A stretch of DNA of 64,000 nt from Mesorhizobium qingshengii (GCF_027563465.1 NZ_JAPFQA010000006.1:124001-188000), one strand, 5' to 3'; shown: positions 17,321-27,031, counted from the first letter of the stretch. The notes: generated by a model not told the origin, from the letters alone. Numbers and translations are program-made.

Positions 17321-18237
17321 GCGCCGAGACCATCCAGAGCCGTCGCGACTGGCTGCTCAGCGAGCGGCCGGCGTCGCGCATGCAGGCAAGGCTCGGCCGC
17401 GCCTATGTCGCGTGGCGGCGCTTTTCCGCCAACCGGCTGGCCTTTCTCGGCCTGCTCATCATCATCGCCCTGCTGGTCGTTGCCGCCCTTGCCGGTGTGC
17501 TGGCGCCCTATTCGCCGACATTCGGCGACCTCAAGGGGTCGCGCCTGCTGGCGCCGGGCGCCGAGCACTGGTTCGGCACCGACGATCTTGGCCGCGATAT
17601 CCTTTCGCGCATTCTCTACGGCTCGCGCTGGACGCTTTACGTGGTCATCCTGGTCGCCATCATCGCCGCACCCATTGGCCTGCTCGTCGGCACCGTGGCC
17701 GGCTATGCCGGCGGCTGGACCGATGCCATCCTGATGCGCATCACCGACATCTTCCTCGCCTTCCCCAAGCTGATCCTGGCATTGGCCTTCGTCGCCGCCC
17801 TTGGCCCGGGCATCGAGAATGCGGTGCTTGCCATCGCCATCACCTCCTGGCCGCCCTATGCCCGCATCGCGCGCGCGGAAACGCTGACCGTGCGCAACTC
17901 GGATTACATCAAGGCCGTGCAGCTGATGGGCGCCTCGCCTTTCCGTATCGTGCTGCGCCACATCATGCCGCTCTGTATCTCCTCGCTGATCATCAGGGTG
18001 ACGCTCGACATGGCCGGCATCATCCTCACCGCGGCGGGCCTCGGCTTCCTTGGCCTCGGCGCGCAGCCGCCACTGCCCGAGTGGGGCACGATGATCGCCT
18101 CGGGCCGCCGCTTCGTGCTCGACCAGTGGTGGGTGGCCGGTGCGCCGGGTTTCGCCATCCTGATCGTCAGCCTCGGGTTCAACCTGCTTGGCGATGGCCT
18201 GCGCGACGCGCTCGATCCGCGCAGTGGTGACCAATGA
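17317..18237 (+). CDS. peptide ABC transporter permease (DppC-like)
   Basis: A 306-residue permease, partner of the preceding DppB-like protein. It has the N-terminal oligopeptide-permease segment (RRFSANRLAFLGLLIIIALL), HWFGTDDLGRDILSRILYG, which is diagnostic for DppC/OppC, and the EAA loop YIKAVQLMGASPFRIVLRHI. The ATG overlaps the TGA of the previous gene, and its own TGA overlaps the following ATG. The frame continues far upstream of 17317, but that part is a shadow of the first permease. Confidence 0.94.
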   Translation: MSAETIQSRRDWLLSERPASRMQARLGRAYVAWRRFSANRLAFLGLLIIIALLVVAALAGVLAPYSPTFGDLKGSRLLAPGAEHWFGTDDLGRDILSRILYGSRWTLYVVILVAIIAAPIGLLVGTVAGYAGGWTDAILMRITDIFLAFPKLILALAFVAALGPGIENAVLAIAITSWPPYARIARAETLTVRNSDYIKAVQLMGASPFRIVLRHIMPLCISSLIIRVTLDMAGIILTAAGLGFLGLGAQPPLPEWGTMIASGRRFVLDQWWVAGAPGFAILIVSLGFNLLGDGLRDALDPRSGDQ

Positions 18238-19097
18238 GTGGTGGCCCCAATCAGCAGCGGTCAATGAGCGCGCTTCTCGATGTCGACGATCTGCGCGTCA
18301 CCTTTCCGACCCGCTCCGGGCTGATCGAGGCGGTGCGTGGCGTCTCCTTTTCGCTCGGCCGCGAGCGGCTCGGCATTGTCGGCGAATCCGGCTCGGGCAA
18401 ATCGCAGACCGGCCGCGCCATCATGGGCCTGACGCCGCCGCAGGCCAGGATATCGGCAAACAAGCTCGCCTTCGACGGCATCGACCTGCTCGCCGTGTCG
18501 CCACGCGAACGCCGGGCGCTGCGGGGAAAACGCATCGCCATGATCCTGCAGGATCCGAAATATTCGCTCGACCCGGTGATGAGCATCGGCCGTCAGATCG
18601 TCGAGACGCTGCGAACGCATGAGAAGGTCGGCAAGGCCGAGGCGCGCGACCGCGCGCTGGCCATGCTGGAGGCGGTGCAGATCCGCGACCCCGCCCGTGT
18701 CTTCGACCTGCATCCGCATGAGGTGTCGGGAGGCATGGGCCAGCGCGCCATGATCGCCATGATGCTGATCGCCGGGCCGGAAATGATGATCGCCGACGAG
18801 CCGACCTCGGCGCTCGACGTCACCGTGCAGCTCGACGTGCTCGGCATCTTGGACCGGCTGGTCAGCGAGCGCGGCATGGGGCTGATCTTCATCTCGCACG
18901 ATCTGCGCCTGGTCTCGTCCTTCTGCGACCGCGTCATCGTCATGTATGCCGGCAAGGTGGTCGAGCAGCTCAAGGCGTCGGAACTCGGCCGGGCCCAGCA
19001 CCCCTACACGCGCGGCCTGCTCAACTGCATGCCCAGGATCGGCTTCGAACGGCATCCGCTGCCGGTGCTCGACCGCAAGCCGGAGTGGGCGGCATGA
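18234..19097 (+). CDS. peptide ABC transporter ATP-binding protein (DppD-like)
   Basis: A 287-residue ABC ATPase. Walker A is GESGSGKSQTG (residues about 46-56), the signature VSGGMGQRAMIAMML, Walker B MMIADEPTSALD, and the switch His sits in FISHDLRLV. The C-terminal oligopeptide-transporter region is partly present (HPYTRGLLNCMPRIG), including the HPYT segment, but ends earlier than the usual 320-330 residues. It drives the import complex from the cytoplasmic face. An internal Met (SMSALLDVDDLRVTF, residue 11) is a possible start, but the ATGA overlap favours 18234. Confidence 0.94.
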   Translation: MSGGPNQQRSMSALLDVDDLRVTFPTRSGLIEAVRGVSFSLGRERLGIVGESGSGKSQTGRAIMGLTPPQARISANKLAFDGIDLLAVSPRERRALRGKRIAMILQDPKYSLDPVMSIGRQIVETLRTHEKVGKAEARDRALAMLEAVQIRDPARVFDLHPHEVSGGMGQRAMIAMMLIAGPEMMIADEPTSALDVTVQLDVLGILDRLVSERGMGLIFISHDLRLVSSFCDRVIVMYAGKVVEQLKASELGRAQHPYTRGLLNCMPRIGFERHPLPVLDRKPEWAA

Positions 19098-19843
19098 CAG
19101 CAGCGATTGCCATCGACGGGTTGGAAGTGATCTTCGACCGGTTTCGCGCGCTGAAAGGCGTCAGCCTCGAAGTCAGGTCAGGTGAATCCTTCGGCCTTGT
19201 CGGCGAATCCGGCTCCGGAAAATCGACGCTGCTGCGGGCCATCGCCGGCCTGGCGCCGGTCGCCTCGGGCAGCATCACCGTCAATGGCAAGAAACTCGGG
19301 CCACGCCGCGACAAGGCCTTTTACCGAGAAGTGCAGATGGTCTTCCAGGATCCGTATGGGTCGCTGCACCCGCGCCAGACCGTCGACCGCCTGCTGCAGG
19401 AACCGCTTGCCATCCATGGTTTTGCCGACGGCGAAAAACGTATCCAGCGGGCTCTCGATGAGGTCGGTCTCGGCAGCGGTTTCCGCTTCCGCTATTCGCA
19501 TCAATTGTCGGGTGGCCAGCGCCAGCGTGTGGCGATCGCGCGGGCGCTGATCCTCGAACCCTCGATCCTGTTGCTCGACGAGCCGACCTCGGCGCTCGAT
19601 GCCTCGGTGCAGGCGGAAGTGCTCAACCTGCTGGAAGAAGTCCGCCGGCGGCGCAAGCTGACCTTCCTGATGGTCAGCCACGACCTCGCCATCGTCACCC
19701 ATATGTGCGAACGGCTGATGGTCATGCAGGGCGGCGAGGCGGTGGAGAATCTCACGGCGGCCCAACTTGTCGCGCACCGCGTGACAGAGGATTACACGCG
19801 CAATCTGCTCAGGGCCAGCGAGGGGTTTGTGAGGACAGCCTGA
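19094..19843 (+). CDS. peptide ABC transporter ATP-binding protein (DppF-like)
   Basis: The second ABC ATPase of the system, 249 residues. Walker A is GESGSGKSTLL, the signature LSGGQRQRVAIARAL, Walker B SILLLDEPTSALD, and the switch His MVSHDLAIV. It is shorter than typical DppF (about 320) and stops soon after DYTRNLL, so it has only a short C-terminal tail. The ATG overlaps the previous stop (ATGA); a GTG nine bases upstream is less likely. Last gene of the operon. No terminator with a T-run is evident in the 45 bases that follow. Confidence 0.93.
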   Translation: MTAAIAIDGLEVIFDRFRALKGVSLEVRSGESFGLVGESGSGKSTLLRAIAGLAPVASGSITVNGKKLGPRRDKAFYREVQMVFQDPYGSLHPRQTVDRLLQEPLAIHGFADGEKRIQRALDEVGLGSGFRFRYSHQLSGGQRQRVAIARALILEPSILLLDEPTSALDASVQAEVLNLLEEVRRRRKLTFLMVSHDLAIVTHMCERLMVMQGGEAVENLTAAQLVAHRVTEDYTRNLLRASEGFVRTA

Positions 19844-19888
19844 ATTCGTTTCTTGCTCTGTGCAGAACAGTCGTCTTGGGGAATTCCC

Positions 19889-20203
19889 ATGGAGAAATGG
19901 AAGTTTGCGGACCCACCCAACGTCGCGGTGTTTCTGGATAGGGGCATTATTACTCGCGGCGACTGGATCGCATACGTCTCGCACGACGATGACGACGGCA
20001 GTTGGCAATTCCACAACAGCGAAACTGGACCTGTTGACGAAGGCGACATAATGATCGTCAGCTTGCAAAACGTTGTGCAGCGAGATGAAAGCATCCTGGC
20101 GTTGGCCGACTTGCCAGAAGGCTGGCACGCCTGGCGCACTTCAAAATCGTCACCGTGGCAGCGCGCCAGGTCGCGCCCTGTACCCTCCAACGATAACGAA
20201 TGA
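19889..20203 (+). CDS. conserved-looking protein of unknown function
   Basis: A 104-residue soluble acidic protein starting MEKWKFADPPNVAVFLDRGI. The pattern ADPPNVAVF..VSHDDDDGSWQFHNSE..ADLPEGWHAW reminds me of small proteins annotated as DUF2185/Imm33-like. That would suggest an immunity-type role, but this is memory rather than a search and no toxin is nearby. The gene lies alone between the peptide operon and the convergent RND operon. Local base composition is less GC-rich than its neighbours. The start ATG is preceded by GGGGAATTCCC, a moderate ribosome-binding site. Confidence 0.7.
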   Translation: MEKWKFADPPNVAVFLDRGIITRGDWIAYVSHDDDDGSWQFHNSETGPVDEGDIMIVSLQNVVQRDESILALADLPEGWHAWRTSKSSPWQRARSRPVPSNDNE

Positions 20204-20215
20204 CCCGTCAAAACC

Positions 20216-23200
20216 TTAAGCTGGGCCTTGCACTGGCTCGCCATTCTCCAGAACGGGCGGTTCTTCTCTGCCCTTCGGCTCCTTGATCCGGAACCACGTC
20301 ACATAAAGCGCCGGCAGGAACAAAAGCGTGATCGCGGTGCCGGCGATGATGCCGCCCATCATGGCATAGGCCATCGGGCCCCAGAACACTTCGCGGGCGA
20401 TCGGGATCAGCGCCAGGCTGGCGGCCGCTGCCGTCAGCGCGATCGGCCGCATGCGGTGCTCGGTCGCTTCGATGACGGCCGCCCAGCGGTCCTTGCCCTC
20501 GCGCACGAGGTCCTCGATCTGCACGATCAGGATGACCGAATTGCGGATCAGGATGCCGATCAGCGCCAGCACGCCGAGGATGGCGACGAAGCCGAGCGGC
20601 GCGCCGCTCGGCACCAGTGCCGCCACCACGCCAATCAGCCCGAGCGGCGCCACCGCCACGACCAGGAACAGGCGCTGGAAGCTCTGCAACTGCACCATCA
20701 GGATGGTCGCCATGATGAACAGCATGAGCGGCACCACCGCCGCGATCGGCCCTTGGCTTTTGGCGCTTTCCTCGACCGAGCCGGCGGTGGCGATCGAATA
20801 GCGCGGCGGCAGCTTGGCGATGAAGGCGTCGACCGAGGGCTTCAGCTCGTTGACCACGGTTGCCGGCAGCACGTCGCCGACCAGCCCGGCGCGCACGGTG
20901 ATCGTCGGAATGCGGTCGCGCCGCCACACCGTTGGCTGTTCGAGCTCGTAGCGGAAATTGGCCACCGCGGCGAGCGGGATGGATTCGCCCGTGCCGGTCG
21001 GCAGTTGCATGTTCTGCAGCGTTCCGATCGAGCCGCGCTCGGCCTCGCGCGAACGGGCCACCACATTGATCAGGTAGGTGGCGTCGCGCACCTGGGTGAT
21101 GGTGGCGCCGCCGACCGTGCTGTTCAGCGCGCTGGCAATGTCGGAAGAGGTGATGCCGAGCTGGCGCGCCTTGTCCTGCAGCACTTCGACCCTGAGCACA
21201 CGCTGCGGCTCGTTCCAGTCGAAGGTGGGTGCTGCCAGCTTTGGATTCGCGGAAATCACGCCGGAGAACTGCTGTGCCAGCTCCCGCACAGTCTGGATAT
21301 CGGGGCCGCTGACGCGGTACTGCACCGGACGCCCGACCGGCGGCCCGAGTTCGAGCGGCTTGACGAAGGCGTCCGTGCCGACGAACTCCTCGCGCAGCAG
21401 CTTTTCCAGCGCCGGCTTGACCCGGTTGCGCGCCTCGATGCTCCTGGTGACGATCACGGTCTGGCCGAAATAAGGATTGGCCGGCTGCACGTCATAGGCC
21501 AGCACGAAGCGCACCGCGCCCTGGCCGATATAGGAGCTGAAATGGTCGATGTCGGGATTGCCGACCAGCGCCCGCTGCTCGAAGCGTTCCATCTGGTCGC
21601 GGGTCTCGGCGATCGACGAGTTCTGCGGCAGGTTCCAGTCGACGATCAGCTCCGGCCGGTCGGAGGGCGGGAAAAACTGCTGCTGGACAAGGCCGAAGCC
21701 GGCGATCGAGGCGGCAAACAACAGCACCGTGGCGATGATGGTCAGCCAGTGATGGCGCACGGAGCCGACCAGGACACGCCGGAACAGCGATGTGAAACGG
21801 CCGGGCTGGTCGTGATGTTGCTGCTTCATGGTCGCCGGCAGGATGGTGACGCCGAGCAGCGGCGCGAACAGCACCGCCACGATCCATGACACCAGGAGCG
21901 ACACGGCGATGACGACGAACAGCGTGAAGGTGTATTCGCCGGCGGCGCTGTTGTTGAGGCCGATCGGAATGAAGCCGGCGACCGTCACCAGCGTGCCGGT
22001 CAGCATCGGGAAGGCGGTCGAGGTGTAGACATAGGTCGCCGCCTTGCGCAGACTGTCGCCGACCTCCAGTCGCGCCACCATCATTTCGACCGCGATCATG
22101 GCGTCGTCGACCAGAAGGCCGAGCGCGATGATCAGCGCGCCGAGCGAAATGCGCTGCAGCGAGATGCCGAGATAGGCCATGACCGTGAAGGTGATGGCCA
22201 GCACCAGCGGGATCGACAGCGCCACCACGAAGCCGGCGCGCATGCCAAGGCTGATGAATGAGACAGCAAGCACGATGGCCACCGCCTCGAACAGGGCGCG
22301 GGTGAAGCCCGAGACCGCTTCCTCGACGATCACCGGCTGATCGGCGACCAGGTGCACGCCGACGCCGACCGGCAGGTCAGCCAGCACCTTGTCCATCTCC
22401 CTGTGCAGCGCCGCGCCGAATTCGAGCAGATTGGCGTTGGGCCTCATGCCGATGGCGAGCGCGATGGCGTCCTGGCCGTTGAAACGAAACAGTGCCGTCG
22501 GCGGATCGACATAGCCACGTGTGATCGTCGCCACGTCGCTCAGCCGGAAGAAGCGGTCGTTGACGCGCAGATTGATGGCACGCAGGCTCTCTTCGGAAGT
22601 GAAGTGGCCGCCGACGCGCACGCTGATGCGCTCCGGGCCGGACTGGATGACGCCGGACGGCGTTATCGCGTTCTGCGCCTGCAGGCTGGCCACGATCGCC
22701 TGCTGGTTGAGGCCAAGGGCCGCGATCTGGCGGGTCGAGAATTCGAGATAGATCGCCTCGTCCTGCGCGCCGACGAGATCGACCTTGCCGGCATTGGGCA
22801 CGGTCAGGATTTTTGTGCGGACATCCTCGACATAGTCGCGCAATTGGCGCGGGGTCAGCCCGTCCGACGTGAAGGCGTAGATGTTGCCGTAGACATCGCC
22901 GAAGCGGTCGTTGAAGAACGGTCCCTGCACGCCTTGCGGAAACTGCCCCTTGATATCGTTGACCATGTTGCGCACCTGGATCCAGTTCGGCACGACATCG
23001 CGCGCCCTGGTGGTGTCCTTCAGGTTGACGAAGATGACGGTCTGGCCGGCGGTGGTGATGGATCTGGTGAAGTCGAGGCTGTCGAGCTCCTCGAGCTTCT
23101 TCTCGATGCGGTCGGTCACCTGCTGCAGGGTCTCCTTGACCGAGGCGCCCGGCCAGTTGGCCTGGATGATCATCGTCTTGATGGTGAAGTTGGGGTCTTC

Positions 23201-23314
23201 CTCACGGCCGAGATTAAGGTAGGAGAACACACCGGCGACGACGAAGACCAGCATGAAATACCAGACCATGGAGCGGTGGCTGAGCGCCCAGTCGGAGAGG
23301 TTGAAGCCTTTCAC
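20216..23314 (-). CDS. RND efflux transporter permease subunit
   Basis: A 1032-residue inner-membrane proton antiporter of the AcrB/HAE1 superfamily, pumping hydrophobic substrates outward with adaptors and an outer-membrane channel. Twelve helices are arranged in the 1+5 duplicated pattern. The proton-relay segment GLLVDDAMIAVEMM carries the two Asp residues of helix 4. Large periplasmic loops contain NFTIKTMIIQANWPGAS and RPVQYRVSGPDI. The start is GTG (23314), overlapping the TGA of the upstream adaptor by four bases. A TolC-type gene is absent, so the outer-membrane partner must be encoded elsewhere. Substrate unknown. Confidence 0.93.
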   Translation of the reverse strand: MKGFNLSDWALSHRSMVWYFMLVFVVAGVFSYLNLGREEDPNFTIKTMIIQANWPGASVKETLQQVTDRIEKKLEELDSLDFTRSITTAGQTVIFVNLKDTTRARDVVPNWIQVRNMVNDIKGQFPQGVQGPFFNDRFGDVYGNIYAFTSDGLTPRQLRDYVEDVRTKILTVPNAGKVDLVGAQDEAIYLEFSTRQIAALGLNQQAIVASLQAQNAITPSGVIQSGPERISVRVGGHFTSEESLRAINLRVNDRFFRLSDVATITRGYVDPPTALFRFNGQDAIALAIGMRPNANLLEFGAALHREMDKVLADLPVGVGVHLVADQPVIVEEAVSGFTRALFEAVAIVLAVSFISLGMRAGFVVALSIPLVLAITFTVMAYLGISLQRISLGALIIALGLLVDDAMIAVEMMVARLEVGDSLRKAATYVYTSTAFPMLTGTLVTVAGFIPIGLNNSAAGEYTFTLFVVIAVSLLVSWIVAVLFAPLLGVTILPATMKQQHHDQPGRFTSLFRRVLVGSVRHHWLTIIATVLLFAASIAGFGLVQQQFFPPSDRPELIVDWNLPQNSSIAETRDQMERFEQRALVGNPDIDHFSSYIGQGAVRFVLAYDVQPANPYFGQTVIVTRSIEARNRVKPALEKLLREEFVGTDAFVKPLELGPPVGRPVQYRVSGPDIQTVRELAQQFSGVISANPKLAAPTFDWNEPQRVLRVEVLQDKARQLGITSSDIASALNSTVGGATITQVRDATYLINVVARSREAERGSIGTLQNMQLPTGTGESIPLAAVANFRYELEQPTVWRRDRIPTITVRAGLVGDVLPATVVNELKPSVDAFIAKLPPRYSIATAGSVEESAKSQGPIAAVVPLMLFIMATILMVQLQSFQRLFLVVAVAPLGLIGVVAALVPSGAPLGFVAILGVLALIGILIRNSVILIVQIEDLVREGKDRWAAVIEATEHRMRPIALTAAAASLALIPIAREVFWGPMAYAMMGGIIAGTAITLLFLPALYVTWFRIKEPKGREEPPVLENGEPVQGPA

Positions 23315-24390
23315 GTGGCCCCTCCTTCGAGAATCCTGACTTTCTGTCCCTCGGCCAGGCTATGTACGCCGGCGGTGACGACGCGCATGCCGGCCTCCAG
23401 CCCTTCGGCGACGGTAAAGGTGGCGGCGCCTTTGGCGGCAACCTTGATCTCGTGCGCGCTCACACTCGATGTCTGCGGATCGACGATCCACACTCTGTCG
23501 GAACCGTCCTTTTCGAGCAGCGCCGACAGCGGCAGTTCGATCGTCGGCGCCACCTTGGTCATGCGCGTCGCGGTCACCGTCGAGCCGAGCCTGAAGGCCT
23601 GCGGCGGATCGGTGAGCGTCAGCCGGACGCGGCGGGTGCGGGTCGAACCCTCGGCCTGCGGCGCGATCTCGCGCAGCTTGGCCTGGGTCTCGATCGTCGG
23701 CAGCGATTGCAGGATGACCTGGAACGGCGTGCCGGCTGTCAGATCGCCGGTCAACTGGTCGGGAATGTCGACCACCGCTTCGCGCAGGTCAGAGCGTGCC
23801 ACCGTGACCACGGTCTGCCCGGGCGAAACCGTCTGGCCGACCTCGGCGCCGGTAGCGGTGACGACGCCGTCGAAGTCCGAGAACAATCTGGCATAGCCAA
23901 GCTGCTCCTGCGACTTGGCAAGCGCGGCCTTGGCCCGCTCGACACCGGCCTCGGCTGCCTTGCGCGCCTGTTGTGCGGCATCGAAGACGGCTTGCGAGGT
24001 GTTGGCGGCGGCAAGCAGCTGGCGTTGGCGTTCCTCGCTGGCGGCGGCGTTGGCGAACTGCGCCTCGGCATTGGAGAGTTCGGCCTTGGCCGCCTGGACG
24101 GCCAGCTCCAGCGCGGTCGGATCGAGCGCGGCGATCGTCGTTCCCTTGCTGACGATGTCGCCGACCTTGACGTCGCGCGAGACGACCCGGCCAAGCAGGC
24201 GGAAGGCAAGGTCGGCGCTGTACTGCGGCTCGACCGAGCCGGCGAAGCCGAAGGTCTGGGTGGTGCGCGGTTCGACCACGACCGACAGCACCGGCCGGAC
24301 GATCTCCGGCGGCTTTTCATCCGGCTTCGAGCAGCCAGCGAGCGCGCCAAGCGCAAACAGGCCAAGCAGGATGCGCGGCAGCCGGTTCAT
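23311..24390 (-). CDS. RND efflux periplasmic adaptor subunit 2 (lipoprotein)
   Basis: A membrane-fusion protein of 359 residues. The lipobox LGALAGC near residues 15-21 predicts a lipid-anchored adaptor. It has a biotinyl-lipoyl-like hairpin domain (KVGDIVSKGTTIAALDPTALELAVQ), a coiled-coil of about 80 residues, and the second half GVVTATGAEVGQTVSPGQTV. The frame runs 58 codons upstream through the end of the preceding adaptor gene. The ATG at 24390 overlaps that gene's TGA and is the real start. Middle gene of a three-gene operon. Confidence 0.92.
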   Translation of the reverse strand: MNRLPRILLGLFALGALAGCSKPDEKPPEIVRPVLSVVVEPRTTQTFGFAGSVEPQYSADLAFRLLGRVVSRDVKVGDIVSKGTTIAALDPTALELAVQAAKAELSNAEAQFANAAASEERQRQLLAAANTSQAVFDAAQQARKAAEAGVERAKAALAKSQEQLGYARLFSDFDGVVTATGAEVGQTVSPGQTVVTVARSDLREAVVDIPDQLTGDLTAGTPFQVILQSLPTIETQAKLREIAPQAEGSTRTRRVRLTLTDPPQAFRLGSTVTATRMTKVAPTIELPLSALLEKDGSDRVWIVDPQTSSVSAHEIKVAAKGAATFTVAEGLEAGMRVVTAGVHSLAEGQKVRILEGGAT

Positions 24391-25526
24391 TGGCCCGCTC
24401 CCGATATCTCGACCGTCTGTCCAGGGCTGAGCAACTGTCCGCCTGATGTGACAACGCTTTGGCCTTCGTCCAGCCCCTTGGCGATCACGACCGTGCCCGA
24501 TTCGAAAGCCAGCACCTCGACCGGCGTCGTGGTCACCGCCTTGGTCGCGGGGTCGACCACCCATACCGCCGGATTGCCGGCGCTCGACGTCAGCGCCTGC
24601 CAGGGCAGCAGGACAGCCTTCGTCGGCTTGGCGCTGACCGAGCCGATGACCGCCGCCCCCAGCGGCATGCCGGCGGGCGTGTCGGGAATGCTGACCTTGA
24701 CCCGGATCGAACCCGAAGCCGGATCAACCACCGGCGAGATTTCGCGCACCTCGCCCGTCGCCTTGATCTGGGGGTCGGACAACAGCGTGATCGTCACCAC
24801 CGGAGAGGCCGGCGTCCTGGCGACCAGAGTTTCCTGGACGTTGAATACCGCGTCGCGGTCGCCGTCCTCGGCGACGGTGAAGACAGTTTGCGCTGCTTGC
24901 ACCACTTGCCCGGTTTCGACCTGGCGGGCGGTGATCACGCCCGCGGCGCCTGCCTTGAGTTCGGTGAAGGACAGGTTCTGCTGGGCGTTGGCGAACGCGC
25001 TCCGCGCGGCATCGACGCTGCCTTGCGCCACCTTCAGCGCCTGGTCGGCCGCGTCATAGTCGCGCCTGGTGGTGAAACCCTGGGCCAGAAGCGTCTTCTG
25101 CCGCTCGAAGGCGGCGGCGGACTGGGTCAACTGCGCCTGCGCGGCGTCGAGGTCGGCCTGCGCCGAGCGCAGATCGGACTCCTGCTCCTGCGGATCGATG
25201 CGGGCGAGAACGGTACCTTGATCGACATGCTGGCCGACATCGACAAGCCGCTCGGCGACGCGGCCGCCGACCCGGAACGACAGATTGTTCAGCGTGCGCG
25301 CGGCGATCACCCCGGTCAGCGAGGTCCGCGGCGCAAAGTTGGCGATCTCCACCGTCTCCGTGCGCACCATCACCGGCAGCCTCTTTGCCACGGCCTCCTG
25401 CTTCTGGCAGCCAGTCAGCAGCATCGCGGCCGTGCAGGCAAGAATCGCCAAGGCGGCTGGAAAAGGCAAAAGGCTGGAGGCTTTGACCGATGGCGGCGAG
25501 ACGGACGATGTCGCGTTCCTGCTCAT
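24387..25526 (-). CDS. RND efflux periplasmic adaptor subunit 1 (lipoprotein)
   Basis: A 379-residue membrane-fusion protein, first gene of the efflux operon. The signal ends AAMLLTGC, a lipobox. The core includes ERLVDVGQHVDQGTVLARID, a Gln/Ala-rich coiled-coil (QEQESDLRSAQADLDAAQAQ), and the C-terminal membrane-proximal domain. It is related to, but clearly different from, the second adaptor, so they may form a mixed complex. The ATG (25526) is preceded by GGGAGCCC. No regulator gene adjoins. The 227 bases to gabT hold only a GCCTGC/GCAGGC hairpin near 25646 as visible structure. Confidence 0.92.
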   Translation of the reverse strand: MSRNATSSVSPPSVKASSLLPFPAALAILACTAAMLLTGCQKQEAVAKRLPVMVRTETVEIANFAPRTSLTGVIAARTLNNLSFRVGGRVAERLVDVGQHVDQGTVLARIDPQEQESDLRSAQADLDAAQAQLTQSAAAFERQKTLLAQGFTTRRDYDAADQALKVAQGSVDAARSAFANAQQNLSFTELKAGAAGVITARQVETGQVVQAAQTVFTVAEDGDRDAVFNVQETLVARTPASPVVTITLLSDPQIKATGEVREISPVVDPASGSIRVKVSIPDTPAGMPLGAAVIGSVSAKPTKAVLLPWQALTSSAGNPAVWVVDPATKAVTTTPVEVLAFESGTVVIAKGLDEGQSVVTSGGQLLSPGQTVEISGAGQ

Positions 25527-25753
25527 GGGCTCCCTCAGCCGCGGGCCGATCGCGATACCTCGCGGACAATTAGGAGGATAATCGATCCTTGGAAAAAGAA
25601 AACCGGTCTTGGACGCGTAGCGCCCGACTGTTAAGGGCATGCCTGCGCCGCAGGCCCAATCGACCGCCGGTGGTGCCGGCTTGAGGAAAACGTGAAATAA
25701 GGTCAGAAGACGGTGATCAAACGAGAACGGGCGCCAGCCCGATGAGGGATATC

Positions 25754-27031
25754 ATGAAGAATTCAGCCATTTCCGAACGCAAGAACCAGTCGATTTCACG
25801 CGGCGTCGGCATGACCACGCAGATTTACGCCGACCGGGCTGAAAACTCGGAGATCTGGGATGTCGAGGGTCGCCGCTATATCGACTTCTCGTCGGGCATC
25901 GCCGTCGTCAATACCGGACACCGCCACCCCAAGGTGATCGATGCGGTCAAGGCACAGCTCGACCGCTTCACCCACACCTGCCATCAGGTGGTGCCCTATG
26001 AGAGCTATGTGCGGCTGGCCGAACGGCTGAACGCCATGCTGCCAGGCAAGTTCGAGAAGAAGACGATCTTCGTCACCACCGGCGCCGAGGCGGTCGAGAA
26101 CGCCGTGAAGATCGCCCGCAACGCCACCGGGCGCCCGGCGGTCATCGCCTTCGCCGGCGGCTTCCACGGCCGCACCTTCATGGGCATGGCGCTGACCGGC
26201 AAGGTCGTTCCCTACAAGGTCGGCTTCGGCGCCATGCCGGGCGACGTCTATCACGCGCCGTTCCCGGTGCCGCTGCATGGTGTATCGGTTGCCGATTCGC
26301 TGGCCGCGCTCGACCGCCTGTTCAAGGCCGATGTCGATCCGGCCCGCGTTGCCGCCATCATCGTCGAGCCGGTGCAGGGCGAGGGCGGGTTCTATGAAGT
26401 GCCGCGCGATTTCATGGTGGCGCTGCGCAAGCTCTGCGACCAGCACGGCATGCTCTTGATCGCCGACGAGGTGCAGACAGGCTTTGCCCGCACCGGCAAG
26501 ATGTTCGCGATGGACCACCACGACGTGGCGGCCGACATCACCACGATGGCCAAGAGCCTGGCCGGCGGTTTCCCGCTCGCCGCGGTCACCGGCCGAGCCG
26601 AGATCATGGATGCACCCGGCCCCGGCGGGCTCGGCGGCACTTATGGCGGCAGCCCGATCGGCGTCGCCGCGGCGCACGCCGTGCTCGACGTGATCGAGGA
26701 AGAAAAGCTCTGTGACCGGGCCAATGCGCTGGGCGGGCGATTGAAGCAGCGGCTGCAGTCGATCCGCGACGAGGTACCCGAAATCGTCGATATCAGAGGC
26801 CCTGGCTTCATGAACGCGGTCGAGTTCAACGACGTCAAGAAAGGCCTGCCGTCGGCCGAGATCGCCAACGCGGTCAGGTTGAAGGCGCTCGACAAGGGCC
26901 TGATCCTGTTGACCTGCGGCGTCTACGGCAATGTCATCCGCTTCCTCGCTCCGATCACCATCCAGGACGGCGTCATGAACGAGGCGCTCGATATTCTGGA
27001 AAGCTCGATCCGCGAAGTCTGCGCCGCCTGA
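25754..27031 (+). CDS. gabT: 4-aminobutyrate aminotransferase (class III, PLP-dependent)
   Basis: Transfers the amino group of 4-aminobutyrate to 2-oxoglutarate, giving succinate semialdehyde. The 425-residue protein has the class III fold: FVTTGAEAVENAVKIARNATGRP (part of the PLP phosphate site), FHGRTFMGMALTGK, LIADEVQTGFARTGK with the Asp contacting PLP, and AKSLAGGFPLAAVTG with the Schiff-base Lys. Start: GAGGG lies six bases before ATG 25754. A second ATG four codons upstream is less well placed. It is alone in its transcript, convergent with the flavoprotein gene. Closely related class III enzymes with other amine substrates cannot be excluded. Confidence 0.88.
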   Translation: MKNSAISERKNQSISRGVGMTTQIYADRAENSEIWDVEGRRYIDFSSGIAVVNTGHRHPKVIDAVKAQLDRFTHTCHQVVPYESYVRLAERLNAMLPGKFEKKTIFVTTGAEAVENAVKIARNATGRPAVIAFAGGFHGRTFMGMALTGKVVPYKVGFGAMPGDVYHAPFPVPLHGVSVADSLAALDRLFKADVDPARVAAIIVEPVQGEGGFYEVPRDFMVALRKLCDQHGMLLIADEVQTGFARTGKMFAMDHHDVAADITTMAKSLAGGFPLAAVTGRAEIMDAPGPGGLGGTYGGSPIGVAAAHAVLDVIEEEKLCDRANALGGRLKQRLQSIRDEVPEIVDIRGPGFMNAVEFNDVKKGLPSAEIANAVRLKALDKGLILLTCGVYGNVIRFLAPITIQDGVMNEALDILESSIREVCAA

